Shown piece by piece: positions 1-21,088 of a stretch of 64,000 bases of DNA (positions are counted from its first letter, which is position 1; the number at the start of each line of letters is the position of its first letter). This stretch comes from Tubiluchus corallicola (Eukaryota; Priapulida; Priapulimorpha; Priapulimorphida; Tubiluchidae): NCBI GenBank assembly GCA_030141605.1, contig JAQGDQ010000046.1, forward strand, positions 682,001 to 746,000. The letters run 5' to 3'. A model generated the notes under the pieces. That model did not search any database, was not told the origin of the DNA, and saw only the letters and a program-made list of their open reading frames with translations. The translations under genes were made by a program, and so were the position numbers.

Positions 1-8252
<8,252 letters not shown>

Positions 8253-8348
<96 letters not shown>

Positions 8349-8349
8349 A
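8253..8349. repeat. (GAT)n microsatellite
   Basis: About 32 near-perfect GAT units. The following 8350-8560 is a degenerate continuation rich in GAT/GAC/GAA triplets. Poly-Met and poly-Ser frames across it are artefacts. Confidence 0.97.
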
Positions 8350-9399
8350 ATGATAGTAACGGTAATGATGACAACGGCTAGCTATGGTTTGAAAGATACC
8401 CTAACATGTCAAATGTTAAATGAAAAACGAAAAATAAGAAGGCAATGACTGCGGCAAGAATAGTTATGATAACTGTGAAGACATGATGACGAGGATGCTA
8501 TAATGACGATGAATGCTGATGGCGACGACGACGAAGACGACGATGATAATACTGATAACAAATTGGACAAAAAACTGCATACGTTGTCATTAGTCACGTA
8601 ATTACAATTCTAACTGCAAATCAATTTTGCTTGGAATGAGAATATAGCAGGTCGTGTGTGTCCTTCTGAACGTTAGAAGTCTGATCGGACAAGCAAATAT
8701 GATGTAATCAATACGACGCTTCACAACATGCGATTTATAAGAAAAACGATTTCTAAATCAAAATCAGTTATCTCGAAATGATGATAGATGGTTTTATGGT
8801 AAACCAGATTGATTTTCAAATATGCATTCGACATATGCAATCGAATGGGGCTTAAAAACAAAAGAAGCACCCTTTAGTATGCAAAACATAAATCGTATAT
8901 TCAACGCTGCTAGCACATGCAAGAGCAACAAAGGGTCAGTCTGTATGACAATAACAGGAGAGATTGTTATCCAGAGAAATCACTGTTGGTAGAAGCTTCG
9001 CAGTAAGAATAATGAAAAAGTTAGCAACATAGATCAATTCATAAACTTCTGACATATGGATAGAAAAAATAAAACCGGGAGAGAAGACTGAGATCGATGG
9101 TTACGTCGACCATAGCAAAGGAAAACTCAAGTCGCACCCTTTCCTTGTTGTACCTCCACATTTCAATACGGTTCAAACGAAGCTATGACAGCGGAAACAG
9201 CCATTGTGATCAGATATATGCAGTAAAAGCAGCAAGTGGCACGCCATCACATGATCATATGAAATGCGAGCGTCTCGTCGCATTTCTCTCGCCGCCTTCT
9301 CACCTAAACGAATCGTATTTAATTTATACAGTAGCTGTTTTTATGTGGATGTCTACAAGAGCAATGATTCAGCCATTATTTCTCTAACATCTGAAAACC
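8350..9399. other. Intergenic DNA without a recognisable gene
   Basis: Degenerate GAT-rich sequence up to about 8560, then unique AT-rich sequence. A plus-strand frame at 9097-9387 (96 codons) has no recognised domain and no clear splice sites. Confidence 0.4.
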
Positions 9400-9475
9400 A
9401 ACACGCAACGGCATCGAAGTATGGAGTCTCGAACTAGTAGTTTGCGCTCTATCCGTTAAACCACTTGAGTAAGAC
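9400..9475 (-). mobile_element. tRNA-like head of a SINE (A and B boxes)
   Basis: On the minus strand there is a tRNA-like promoter pair: an A-box-like TGGTTTAACGG followed by GATAGAGC (a D-arm-like stretch), then a B-box-like GTTCGAGACTCC about 25 nt later. The spacing is short and the acceptor stem does not close, so it is not a working tRNA gene. A tRNA-derived SINE fragment or tRNA pseudogene is the best reading. Confidence 0.5.
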
Positions 9476-11154
9476 TATGTACCAGGCGTTTTTCTACACC
9501 GATGTTATGCAGAATTAGTAAAATCAGCTTCTCGGGACTTGCAGAAAGTGGGGCTATATGTGGTAAACTACTACAATAACTTGTCTACACTTTAGCATAG
9601 CGAGTTTCATTTGGCCTCTATGAGGTTACACATTTTTCTATAAAAGTAGTGTCAAAACTAATATTTGTGCAGTACATTTAACAGCCAAAGTTTTTATCTA
9701 GTTTGCTGTGGCAATGAGTTTGATAAACTCGGCATTGATAAAAAAAACTTTCCACTTGTTTACTTACAGATGTATATTTTTTTCAAAATGTGCGGTTTTA
9801 ATAGCACAACTAAACCCTGTGGGTATCCATTACTGCCTGCTGGAATTCTTCAGATGGTTAAGTACTACTTGTTTTATGCTGCTTCTCTCTAATTGGGAGA
9901 ACAATTAATTCGCACAAAAACCTTAAACTCTGTTGGGATATCTGATTAATTTTGCTAAGTTTTTCGAGCCCGTTAGCTATTATTTCCGTATTACGGGTTT
10001 TGACAGTATTCGAAAAAGTTAGAAGACACAGATGTGTAACTGGATTTTAAGAATGTCTAAACGAAGGAAAAACAATAGCAATTTTGCAGTACAGACAAAA
10101 TAATGAAAATAACAGAAGCTTCCAGAAAACAACTGTGCTGAAATTATAGTATAGTAAAATTATGGTAAAGTATAGAACGTATATTTCATTTCACAGGTTG
10201 AAAACGCTTAGGTTTCGATGTTACTGATGCCTAGTCAACACGATCCTTCAAAAGAATGACGCTTAAAACGTTGAACTCTGTCCACACGATCAGTTTTCAT
10301 TAACAGTTAATTTGCACATAACTATTTGTTGAAGGGGTGTTTTCAAATTTCTCTTCATTTCTAAATAACGCCGAAATGGCTTGTATGAAAACGAGCTTTC
10401 ACATAATAAAACGAAGCCAAATAAAAAAGAATTTGGGCAATGAAATGAAATAAGAAACTATTATCAAATACTTCAGGAATTAAAGACAGAAACGGAAATC
10501 AATTTTTCAACACCAACTATGTTCGATTACTGGACACATTTTCAACTCTAAATAACGCAGACAGGGTAGGTTGTCAACTTGTCAAGGCATCATAGCAGGT
10601 TAGTCGTCGCAGTATAGGAGCAAATTCCTGTACATTTCACCGTACATGTCTATAAAGCTTACGTACAGTCACCCACTGATTTTTCTGCTTTCAGCACTTA
10701 CAAAATATATGTACCCGGTTTTGTTAAATAATTCATTGTTTTGAGTAACACCGCGTGGTTTAGCACCCGGGCTAAATGGGCTCTTCTAGCTGAATCTGCA
10801 GCGCGCATCATTGGCTGTTCATTCCGACAGACACTGATGAACATCAAGATGAGCTTGATACCTTCAAGGAGGAACCTCCATTGCCATTCAAATGTCAGTC
10901 ATTTTCGGCGTCCATGCTGTCATTTAACGCTGACAAATTCCAAGATTGGCAGTGTTTCGAATGGCCGTTGGGAATATACGTTTCTACTGATAAGGAGATG
11001 TTAGTTTCCTTTTGCTGGCGTGAAAACTACTCGACGAAAATCACCACTTAAATCCGTACGCGTGAGCCCCTCTTCCTGGCTACCTTCCTAGCGGCCGTTC
11101 TACACCCATCGAAGATTCATGAGCGTGTAGCCTCGCTTTGACAAACGTTTTTCT
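9476..11154. other. Intergenic DNA without a recognisable gene
   Basis: Unique AT-rich sequence. A plus-strand frame around 10741-11004 contains no recognised motif and begins at a non-ATG codon. Nothing else is supported. Confidence 0.4.
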
Positions 11155-11232
11155 CAACACTTCAGTCATGCCTATGAACCTAGGCTTTCTTCTTACAAGC
11201 CAAGCCCTTTACCAACTCAGCCATCTAAGAAT
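11155..11232 (-). mobile_element. tRNA-derived SINE head or tRNA pseudogene (Thr/Lys-like)
   Basis: Read on the minus strand this aligns well with the core of a tRNA. The A box is TGGCTGAGTTGG (11212-11223), followed by an anticodon-arm-like CTTGTAA and a B box GGTTCATAGGC (11170-11180). A-to-B spacing matches a real tRNA, but the arms contain mismatches and the B box has lost the canonical GGTTCGA. It is therefore most likely a SINE head or decayed tRNA copy. Confidence 0.55.
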
Positions 11233-12200
11233 CAACGAGATCTGCCCGGAATCCAATCGTTTTATGACAACACTTCTAATCTTGATCTGGCAACCGAGAC
11301 TTCTTGAGTGGGTAATAAAACTTATACGGAAAACAAAAAGATTATATCCCTACCTGACATTTGCCTGCTAACGTTGTTCCAGACCGGTAGATAAGATTGT
11401 TTACTAAAAAAATCACGTGATACTTTTTCAACATCGTGAAGATGCAAATAATTAAATGTTCGAGTTACTTTGTTAGGGGCTTCTTTAATCCTGCAGTGAC
11501 TTAATTGTTTATTCACTGGAAAATTATAAACATTAGAGATAAATGAGCTTCCAATATATCGAATTGGTAAATTTAGCGGTGCTTATCTGCTTATCACAAT
11601 AGGGAAACGCATTGAATTTCATTATAGTATATTACTTAAGCAAAGAAGCCGATGTCTGTATTGAATCTTGCGCTTGAAGTCTATAAAACAGTGAGCTGAT
11701 CTTGCTACACCGTAAGTTAAGCCACTCAGTCCCAGGGAAGATTGATAAATCAAAACATGTGGGTTCTCTGGAAAATGTTAAAGCAAAGGGAAGCCGTTCG
11801 AAGCAGCTAGACAACAGTATCGCACAGGATTAGGTCATAAAGTAGAAATCGTACGGATCATAGGCGGATCATAATCAGCATGATCGGTTTTCTTGGAGAG
11901 TTGCTTGCATTTCAACTATTTAAACTTAAATACAATATGTACTTTCAATGTACTGAAAATCAACATACGAATAAAATAAAACTTCATCGCGCATTACACA
12001 AACACCGTATATTTACAAGCCTGTCCAGGGAACTTAAAAAGTAACAGTTTGCAATGCGCCCCAATTGTTCTTATGGTGTATAAATATTTCGACACGTGAT
12101 ATTTTGTCACAAAACATTTGAACACAGCTAGCCTTGGCCATGTAGGCTATTTGGACACTGAGTGTTTGATGCATAAGGTAATATGGATACCACGACTGCA
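11233..12200. other. Intergenic DNA without a recognisable gene
   Basis: AT-rich sequence with only short chance frames on both strands. No splice-bounded conserved peptide was seen. Confidence 0.4.
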
Positions 12201-12440
12201 GGACCGGATTTTGATTTTGTTAGGCCCCAGTCCATAGCGACAATTAACAAAATCATGAATGTCTAATTTTCTCTATTTATTTCTATTTTTAAAGAGATAA
12301 TTCAGCATACTTCCACTCTCATTTCGCATTAACTTTTCACGGTAAATTAATTTTACTTAATCTCTGGAGGCCTCTCAGCTGGCAGAGGAACATGGGCTGC
12401 AGCCCATAAAGCCCATGCCTTAATCAAGCACTAGGACCTT
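12200..12440. repeat. Probable old transposon fragment
   Basis: Two moderately GC-rich blocks (about 12205-12240 and 12364-12435) contain GGCCCC/GGGCTGCAGCCC-type palindromic words of the kind seen at decayed DNA-transposon remnants. The middle is AT-rich. There is no target duplication or coding capacity, so the identity is only a guess. Confidence 0.25.
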
Positions 12441-12639
12441 AGGCGATTTGGCGAATAATAATATATAGGTACATATATACAATAATAATATTAATATTAA
12501 CAACAAAAATCTTTATTTAAAGTCAGCCTTTGGATCAACAATTAGCATAAGCTCGAAGAGCTTTTTGGTGACCGAAAATAACAATCCTACAACTACATAA
12601 CAGATAATTATTACCCCCGCATTTAGTTTAAATACTACA

Positions 12640-12760
12640 CGTCAGGCAGGGCAATAGCAGGTACCATTGTAAAGTCTTTGGTATGACTCGGCCGTGAACT
12701 CACGACTTCCCAGATGGAAAGCAGCCGTGTTTCCATTACACTATGCGGTGCGGGGTAAGT
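12640..12760 (-). mobile_element. tRNA-derived SINE with tail domain
   Basis: On the minus strand an A-box-like TAGTGTAATGG lies 30-40 nt upstream of a B-box-like GAGTTCACGGCCGAGTC. It is followed by a tail containing CCAAAGACTTTACAATGG and GGTACCTGCT. I recall a similar AAAGACTTTAAAAATGGTAC-type tail in several animal SINE families. Head plus tail in the right order makes this the most convincing SINE of the three tRNA-like pieces in the left arm. Confidence 0.6.
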
Positions 12761-12933
12761 AAAAAGACTTGAGCAATCTTGTACATATTTTACATACCTT
12801 AAATTTAGACTAGATTGAAATTTATAATCTGTATTAAATTAATTTCGCAAATTAACTACAAAACTTTCGTTTGTAGCTGCAGGGCGCTTTTTATTTTATT
12901 TATCAAAGTTTATTTGTATTACGTTTGTGTACA

Positions 12934-12934
<1 letters not shown>

Positions 12935-13014
<80 letters not shown>
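12935..13014. repeat. (TTA)n microsatellite
   Basis: About 26 perfect TTA units. The poly-Leu frame across it is an artefact. Confidence 0.97.
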
Positions 13015-16000
13015 TCAGCAGGCCTTTACTTTTGCTTTTGAACATTTCACTTTGGCAGTCGACTGATAGACAAACTTGCTTTTGTATATAGTGCCAAACA
13101 GGGACTGGTGAACGTGATAGGGAGCAGAGCTAGGTTCAATATACGTGATACGAAGCAAGCAGAAAACGCTTGCAGAATTGATTTTTCTTAACTGCCACTT
13201 GTGCAACCTGTTTACGAGACAAGATTGTTATTTACGACCCCATCATGTAGATTTTTTACATTGCTGCACAATAAAATTAAGCAGTGCCACGCAAGGCAAG
13301 ACGGCCTTTAATCACTACTACCGTCGAGGAACAACATTTTCTTGATTTTCCCGTCCTATAACATATATAAGCTTATTATATATTCATAAAGGTTTTCCCA
13401 GCTTACTGAGAGGCATTAAAAGTAAAAGATCTTTTTGGCAAACAACTGTGTTTCTACTGTCAAATCTACATAAGCTTTCAGATACGGACACAAACACTTA
13501 TTATACACATTCTATTAATCAAGAAACACAAGTTGCTATAAAAGGCGCATGTCTTCGCAGGTACACTTTCCCTGAAGATACTGTGGAAACTATTTCAGCG
13601 AATTGGTGAAATGCTTGAGCACACAACCCTATAAACATAACCTTCTCTCTGTTACTAGTTTCCCCAGAACAACGATGGCCCTATATCACAAAAAATATCC
13701 ATGAATACACATCTCTTCTTTCTCCAGTGTTGATTTTTTTCTAAAAATATCACCATATCATGCTCCGTTGTAAAGGGACTTCGGTCGACTTTGGTAAGCA
13801 ACTGGTCTGAAAAGGGATCTGATAGTATGTCTTTGTAGTAAAGCTTCTCTAATGTAGTTCACAGTAATGATTTTTAGATTATCAGTGAGTAAGTAATCAT
13901 CAGGAAGTGAATATCAGTTTTTGAAGAGAGAATAGGCTCAAAACGGGAGCTTCCAAGCTTTCAGTGTTTTTGCATTGAAAGTTGTCATTTATCATCCTCT
14001 GCATACAAGAGTATTATGTGGCCGTTTTGTGACTAAAGAACTTTTCTGTTTAGTACAAAGCTCCAAAACCAGTTCACGATTCTGCTCTAATGCCTCGTAT
14101 TTATTTGAAGGACTGAACATATAGTTAGGTATTCGTTGATAAGTACAGTTCAGAAATTAATTATGTTTGATGCAAGTTATACGGTCAGGGCATAGTGAAA
14201 GACATACAGCTAATTAAATTTCATTAATCACTATCTAACAGTATATCTATTTAATCAATGCTGCACCTTAACATTAAAGATGCCAAACACTGCAAATGAC
14301 TGTCCATCGACAATGTATTCAATTGAAGCCTCATATGTACATGTAGGCTTTTGTGCAACTGGATCAGTCTGGATGCTCGTATGTCAGACACTGTCACTAA
14401 GCAGTTAATGAAATACTGGCGCTTTGAAATGGCCGATTACTACAATTTGACCAGCCTGTCTGTTACAATAATGCTAATAGAGCATGCACGGCATTGACGC
14501 TTAATGTAACGTTACATGTGCTGAAGGCAAAATGAAAACCATGGAAACCTAAAAACTAAAGAAAAGCAATTTTTCCTTTTTCTTGCTCTGTGTCATTAGA
14601 AATTTACATAAGGGGGGAAGAGAATGTGCTAACTCTCTTTACAATGCCTCATCGTCATAATGCATTCCCAACATGCGGCAACGGCAGCCGTCAAACAATA
14701 GTAGCGGGTTCATTTGATTTAAATTTATTCGTACACGCAGTACTCCTTCATTGCGCACATCAAGCACCAGCCACAGTAAATTGAGCTACGAAAATGCGAG
14801 TCTTATTTTTCCTTTTTCAGAATTTCATTCTTCGAAATTTCTGACCCTGAATTTGTTCCTCGAATTCTGCCTGAGATAATACTTCGTAGATATTATGTGT
14901 ATGGCAAATCATATTTGAAATTCACAAAACCAAGTTAGTGAACGCAATCCTTAAACATAAAATTAGACCATTAATAAACAACTTGCTTGGAGAACCACAA
15001 CATTACAATATTTATAATATTCCGCTATAACTCAAGAAGGGACTTGAAAGTAAGGGTCTATTTTTCATGACCCATGACCCAAAGGCCTGTGTTGCTGGTT
15101 AACTAATACTCACTGAACCACCATGAAAAATTACAAACTTTATTCACGTGTTACAAGCTATTAACGAAGAAAACTTGGAATAATGATATGCCTAGTAGCT
15201 ACCGTAAATAGATAAGTGACCAATGAAGCTACAATTCGTAAGAAAACGATTGTTTTTTATTAATGTTTCATGACAGTGACAAATATTTCTGTGTCTCTTG
15301 AAAAACAACGCGTCTCTCCGACAAGAAAATTCTTCTAAAATAAGTCACAACCGAATTCAAGAGTATGAACCTTTCACAAAAATTTTATGCAATCGTTCAT
15401 TGATCTACATCGTAGATTTGCAGATCAAAAGGCCAAGTTTAATAACCAAACAATTTATTTGATTTCGAAGTAAACCAATCCAATCTAAGCGCAAAAATGA
15501 TAATTTTAACAAAGCAAGCATGTTGAGAGTTGGGACAGGGTAGAATAATTTTGGACTGTTAAACAAGCTACAGCCCCTTGAAGCCGGATATCAAACACGA
15601 AATATAGAAACCCGCACAGCAAACAGTTCGCATGGTAATATCGATTGCCTGCCGTACAGTGTATTTAGACTCTTGATTTGCCCAATAAAGGTTTAGGCAG
15701 AAAGGCAAGCAAACCCGATATCGTAGGAACTAGCTTTGATTATGAGGTGGAAAGACTTTTAATTATTTCGGGGTGGCAGTCACACGGGTGCTGTTAATTT
15801 TACTAGCTACTGTCAGCAGTTAAAACTGCGATGTTTTATGCAAAAAATTTTACTTATATGTATATTACGCGAACTTTTACCTATACATGGCATGTGCACA
15901 GCAAGTAAGAAAAAAGATTTTACTATCTAAAATAATTCAAAAGCATTCTTTATAATATTTCTTGCAATATTGGCTACACCAAATACAACCGCAAACAAAA

Positions 16001-16330
16001 TGTTATAGTTTACAAATGGACCGCTTGCAAAGTTTGCTGATAATCTATGTGAAAAACTACAAAGTGGACAGAAAGGGTTACATATACAAAAATCAGAAAA
16101 AGGAGTAAAACGTCTTTCCGCCACGCCAAATTAAAACCTGCCGCCCGTTCAATACAATATAAGCTTGCTGGATAATGCAAAGAAATTTTTGCTGCAGAAT
16201 CAATCAAATCTGTGGACACTCACACAGCTTCTGCGAAATTTTTCTTCGTCGATCCATTAAATATTACTAACCTAACATTTACTAACGTTTAATATTAAGC
16301 CATTATGTCAACATTGATATAAAACGTTTC
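13015..16330. other. Probable intron or intergenic DNA downstream of the large minus-strand exon
   Basis: If the transcript of the 16509-20147 exon runs on to the left, this stretch would be its intron. I looked for minus-strand coding segments with a polypyrimidine/AG start and GTAAG-type end and found none I can support. Frames at 15927-16219 overlap each other and show no motif. Confidence 0.35.
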
Positions 16331-16366
16331 TTTTAAATGTCTGTTATTACTGTCACACCACCATCA

Positions 16367-16452
16367 CCATTATCATCATCATCATCGTCTTCGTCATCGT
16401 CATCATCATCATCATCACCATCATCATCAGCAGCAGCAGTAGCAGCAGCAGC
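16367..16452. repeat. (TCA)n / (GCA)n interrupted microsatellite
   Basis: Imperfect TCA/TCG triplets run into AGC triplets, about 60 bp left of the splice donor of the large exon, so inside its first intron. The Ser/Ala-rich frame on the plus strand is an artefact. Confidence 0.85.
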
Positions 16453-16502
16453 TTTAACTGCTAACTACAAGTACTACAACTACCAACTACAAAGGCTGGT
16501 TA

Positions 16503-16514
16503 ACTTACCCCGAT
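16503..16514 (-). promoter_or_regulatory. 5' splice site ending the large exon
   Basis: On the minus strand the codon for Gly is followed directly by GTAAGT, a near-consensus donor in phase 0. Read-through would add only Val-Ser before a stop, so this site shows the annotated protein is incomplete. Confidence 0.85.
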
Positions 16515-19500
16515 ATTTAGAGAAGGCACCGACCGTGACGGATGAAACGTTCCTGCACGATAACCGCCATTGTGATAATTCAAAGATGATGCTATGCTGA
16601 GCTGATTCCAGTTTTGATTGGCCAATGTCACTGCTGGATGAGACGAATTCTGCCCTTCAATCAGTGAAATGTTCGGAGTAGAAGTAGCCATATTCATATC
16701 GCCATGTCCACCACTACCGTCTTCAAATGACGGTGAGGAACCAACAACCCTTAAAGTAGGTGTTCGATCTGGTAAACTATGATGTATAGGAGAAAAAGCT
16801 GGAGAAGAGAAGGCAGGTGTCGTAGGCGTTGAATGTACACGTGTCACTGGCAATGGAACGCGTAGGAAAGGCTCACTATCAGAATGCACTTGTTGTATTG
16901 CACCAGAAATGTCCGTACTTTTGGAACGTCTTTTAACAGATGGTAGCCGAATAAATGGAGAAGGCGGTGGCATTTTGTCAACTTTCTCCATCCTGATGCT
17001 CTCAAAAGCATCCCCTGTAGACTGTGCTCGCTTACGATCCCCCAATGTTGGCTCACTGCTAGAAGGCGACATGGCATCTGCAATCCTTGCCGTATCTGCA
17101 TCTTTTGCAGTTGAACTCGCGCCACTAGGATCACTATAATATTTTACTTTAAGAAGCTTGCTGTCATCACAAACTGTAATCTTTGACACATTCTCTTGTG
17201 TGTTTTTGCTTGCTTCACTTTCACTTACACTAGGCGTGGTACTCACGCTTGTCACCATTTCAGTCATGGATGTAGTGCTAGGCAAAGAATGACTACTGTT
17301 ATCAACACTATCATCGTCAGACAGTTGAGAAGTATGTTCATTGCTGGCGTCAGAGGTCAACACAATTCCTTTCCGCCTTTTCTTTTTTTCAATAGAGGCA
17401 GAAGACTCGTCTTTCTGAGGAGCAACTTTCATTGAGAAAACTGTCTGGTATGTTTTCTGTTCCACTTCAGTGGAATTTTCCTCTTCCTCATCAACAGACT
17501 CTGGTGAAGCTAAACTGGCCATTGTTTTTGGTAGCCTCTCACCAAATTTTGATATAAGCATGTTCTTATTTGCATGTTTATCCTCAGTTAAGAAAGACTT
17601 AGCAGTAGCATAGGACCTAGAGTCATTTTTTGTGGCAAGCCTAGAAACATTTTCTGGCAGCGACTTTTTCCGTGCATCACTTATCTTTGAAGAAGCAAAA
17701 CTGTTTTGCGTTTTAGGACTAGAAGCATCGTCGGACTTTGCTAAGGCACTGCTATTATACTGCTTAGTTATATCGGCTCTTGTGAGTTTAGTATTTCCGG
17801 AGTCTCTCACAGGTATAGCAGTACTGTAGATTCGAACAACGTCTACTTTAGTGTCATCATGATCATTCTTAAAGCTAGTTGGTTTCGATTTAGTCAGCAT
17901 TTTTTCCGACATGTTGCCACCAATGCTTTTTAAGGAGCTTTGACATGTGGTGGCAGGCTCTGATTCATTTACACACACACTATTTAGTTTTGACACATTT
18001 AACTTAGGCTTATGAAAAGTTTCTCTACCTGCAGCAGTTCTTGGTAAAGTTGCTATAGAGTCAACATTACTACCACTACTTGACTTGTAAGTGCTACCAG
18101 AAGGTATAGAAAGCGTATTTGGTCGTGATGCCTGGGGAATGTTTGTTTCATGCTTTTGCAGTTTCAATGTCAGCTCATGCAACTTCTCTTTTGAAGAAGA
18201 AACTGGCGACTCTGGTCTTTGAGGGACTGGAGATTTGCTTGGTGATCGAGACTGATCAGGAGTGGCACCCACATAGAACATTGGTGAATCACTTGCACAA
18301 TGAGTTGCGTCAGTCACTTGTTCTTGCAGTGTTGTTTCACTTATGGTTTTTGTAGAAGATGGCGAGCGATTCGGATCAGAGTTTGTTCGACGAACAGGGC
18401 TAACTTGAAATCGAGGCAGGTCTGACACTTTCGGTATGTGTGAAGTGTGTAAAGATGAAGCATCTGCATGTGCTTTGTCTTTACTGGTGCTTTTCCGCGA
18501 CGTCATAATCAAGCTATCCTTGACTGAATCTCCACGTGAAGTCCATGCTTTGGCAATACTTTCATTCTGAAAGGACTGTACACTCTTTTTTGTGTACTTG
18601 GATAAACTCAAAGCAAGCTGAACAGCTTTTCCACAAGCTGCAAATGAAGGTCGCAGTGGTGGCTTGCCAGAAGGTTCTTTGCTAGGATAAGAAAATCCCT
18701 TGGCTGTTTGCGTGCTACCAGTAGGGGTAGCACCATCAGTACTTGAATGAGTTGAAAGTGGTGGAGACGGCAGCGTCTCAGTATTGCTTTCGTTCGCTGT
18801 TTTTCTTCTTTCAATTGAATAATCTGAATACTTAGTTGGCACCTTTTGTTTTTCTGACACTGCTTCAGTACTATCATGGCTACATTCTTCTGCTGTATTC
18901 ACCAACACCTTTTCTGTGCCATCTTTATGACCAATTTCCTTTGCCTTTGCTCCTGACTTTTTCTTTGAAAGTCTTTTCCTCCTTGCTTTAGTAGCTGTTT
19001 CTTTACTAGATGTATTTTGGGAAAGGTCTGTTCCAACTTCTTCTGTGTTAGTAAGTTTTTCCTTGGTTTCCCTTGTCTGTCGAGCGAGTAAATGTGCTGT
19101 AGGCTCATCAACACTTTTTGCTAACTGCTCATATATTTTGCCTTGTTGAAGGAATCGAAGCAATCCAGATAATTTCGAGTCTGATTGTTTCCTTCCAGGT
19201 TCATTTGCAGAAGCCTCAGGCACACCCTGTAACCTGGATACAGATTGCCTATTAGAGTCCAACCCTGTTCCTTCCAGATTTATTTCTGTCCAGGGATGAT
19301 AGAATGTCCTTAAATGAAACCTTTTCACCAAACATAGACCATCAGCACGAAATGAGCCGCCACATTCATTAGTAGTCACACTATCACTGCAGTCACGCGG
19401 TTTGCTCACAGAAGCATCAAAAACACTGGTACAACTTGTACGCTTGTCAGCCGATACAAAAACATCACTGGCAGATGAAACAAATTTTCTCTCGAGAGCG

Positions 19501-20147
19501 TCCCGGGGTAAATCCTCTAAATGTGGATCACTTCCAGGGACGTCAAGCAAATGAGTAGTTGATTCATCAATGCGTGACCTGATGAGAAGTGACCAATGGA
19601 GAGGCGAAGATTCATCAACGCCCGCACGGAATGATTGATTATCCTCTACTGCGCTTGTATACGATGGTTTTGTAACACTGCCCACGGGCTTTACTGAATG
19701 CGAATCCTCGGTACAATCAATATAACAATCTTCATCGCTTGTTAATAATTGCCTCTCCTGTTGTTGATTATAGTCGGTAGTTGCACATTCACTATAGTGG
19801 CCGCGAAAAACGCTAATTGCTGAAGAGCCTTGTTCCGAACAGTCGAATTTTTTCTGTACACATTCTCGAGAATCGACCCTTTGCGTGGAGACAAAGCCAG
19901 TAGTTGAGCGTAAGTCACAGTATTCACGAACGTCTGTTGGTTCTTGCGTGGTTTCACTGCTGAGATGCAGTGCTATTTTTGGTTCATAGCATTCCTCTAC
20001 ACTCAGTTGCCTCCTGATACGAACAGTAGGAGTTTTGCTAACTCGCTGGTTAGAATTAGCCGAGAACACCTGATACACGGTCGTGTCGGAAGAGCACTGA
20101 TCAACATCTGGCGCTGGCTTCTCTTGCACTGATTTAACGCCTCTCAT
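16509..20147 (-). CDS. Large disordered Ser/Thr/Lys-rich protein, 5' coding exon (partial gene)
   Basis: A single open exon of 3639 nt encodes 1213 residues. The start ATG at 20147 is preceded by an in-frame TGA 21 nt upstream, supporting it as the true start. At the 3' end the frame meets a strong donor (CGGG then GTAAGTTAA) at 16509/16508, and the stop codon occurs only two codons into the intron, so the protein continues in exons not found here. The sequence lacks any globular domain I recognise. It is dominated by Ser, Thr, Lys, Glu and Pro. There are lysine/arginine clusters near residues 385-400 and 920 (possible nuclear localisation signals), Ser-Pro-rich stretches near 630-650, and a PPPSPF motif near 1060. 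A short less disordered patch near residues 325-365 (FLQQGKIYEQLAKS) may be helical. Such exons occur in scaffold, cytoskeletal and signalling proteins, but I cannot assign a family. No neighbouring gene suggests a role. A real gene is nearly certain; its function is unknown. Confidence 0.85.
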
Positions 20148-20275
20148 TTGTGACCTGTCGCAGTCAATTCACGTCGTAATTATGAACACCACTGATCCAT
20201 TGTGTTCAGTATGCTGCGGTTGCCTACGTCGAATAAACACGCTTTTATTTATGACAAAAATGAGTGTAAGAGAAA
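20148..20275 (-). promoter_or_regulatory. Putative 5' UTR and promoter of the large minus-strand gene
   Basis: Immediately upstream of the 20147 start codon, with higher GC and CpG content than the surroundings, and bounded on the far side by GA-rich simple sequence. There is no clear TATA box. A weak acceptor-like AG lies 8 nt before the ATG, so a separate upstream 5' UTR exon cannot be excluded. Confidence 0.35.
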
Positions 20276-20410
20276 AAGGAAGAGGAAGGGTGAGAGAGAG
20301 AGGGGGAAGAGAAGAAGAGAAAGAGAGAGAGGGGAGGGAATGATAGAAAGCAAGAAAGTAAAAAAATCAGGAGAGATGATGCAGAGAAAGGAAGGAGAGG
20401 AAAAAGCAAA
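20276..20410. repeat. GA-rich low-complexity tract
   Basis: Purine-only runs of GAGA, GGAA and AAAG words on the plus strand, directly upstream of the large minus-strand exon. The Lys/Arg/Glu frames are artefacts. Confidence 0.85.
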
Positions 20411-20472
20411 GATATAACTGAATAAATAGAATTCATTTAATAGAAAATCAATTAAATAGTCAAATAGCTGAA

Positions 20473-21004
<532 letters not shown>

Positions 21005-21087
<83 letters not shown>
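21005..21087. repeat. (TAA)n microsatellite
   Basis: About 27 TAA units. Confidence 0.97.

Positions 21088-21088
<1 letters not shown>

Noticed and set aside
16844-19114. Several shorter frames on both strands within the large exon
   Set aside because: Shadows of the 1213-codon minus-strand reading frame.
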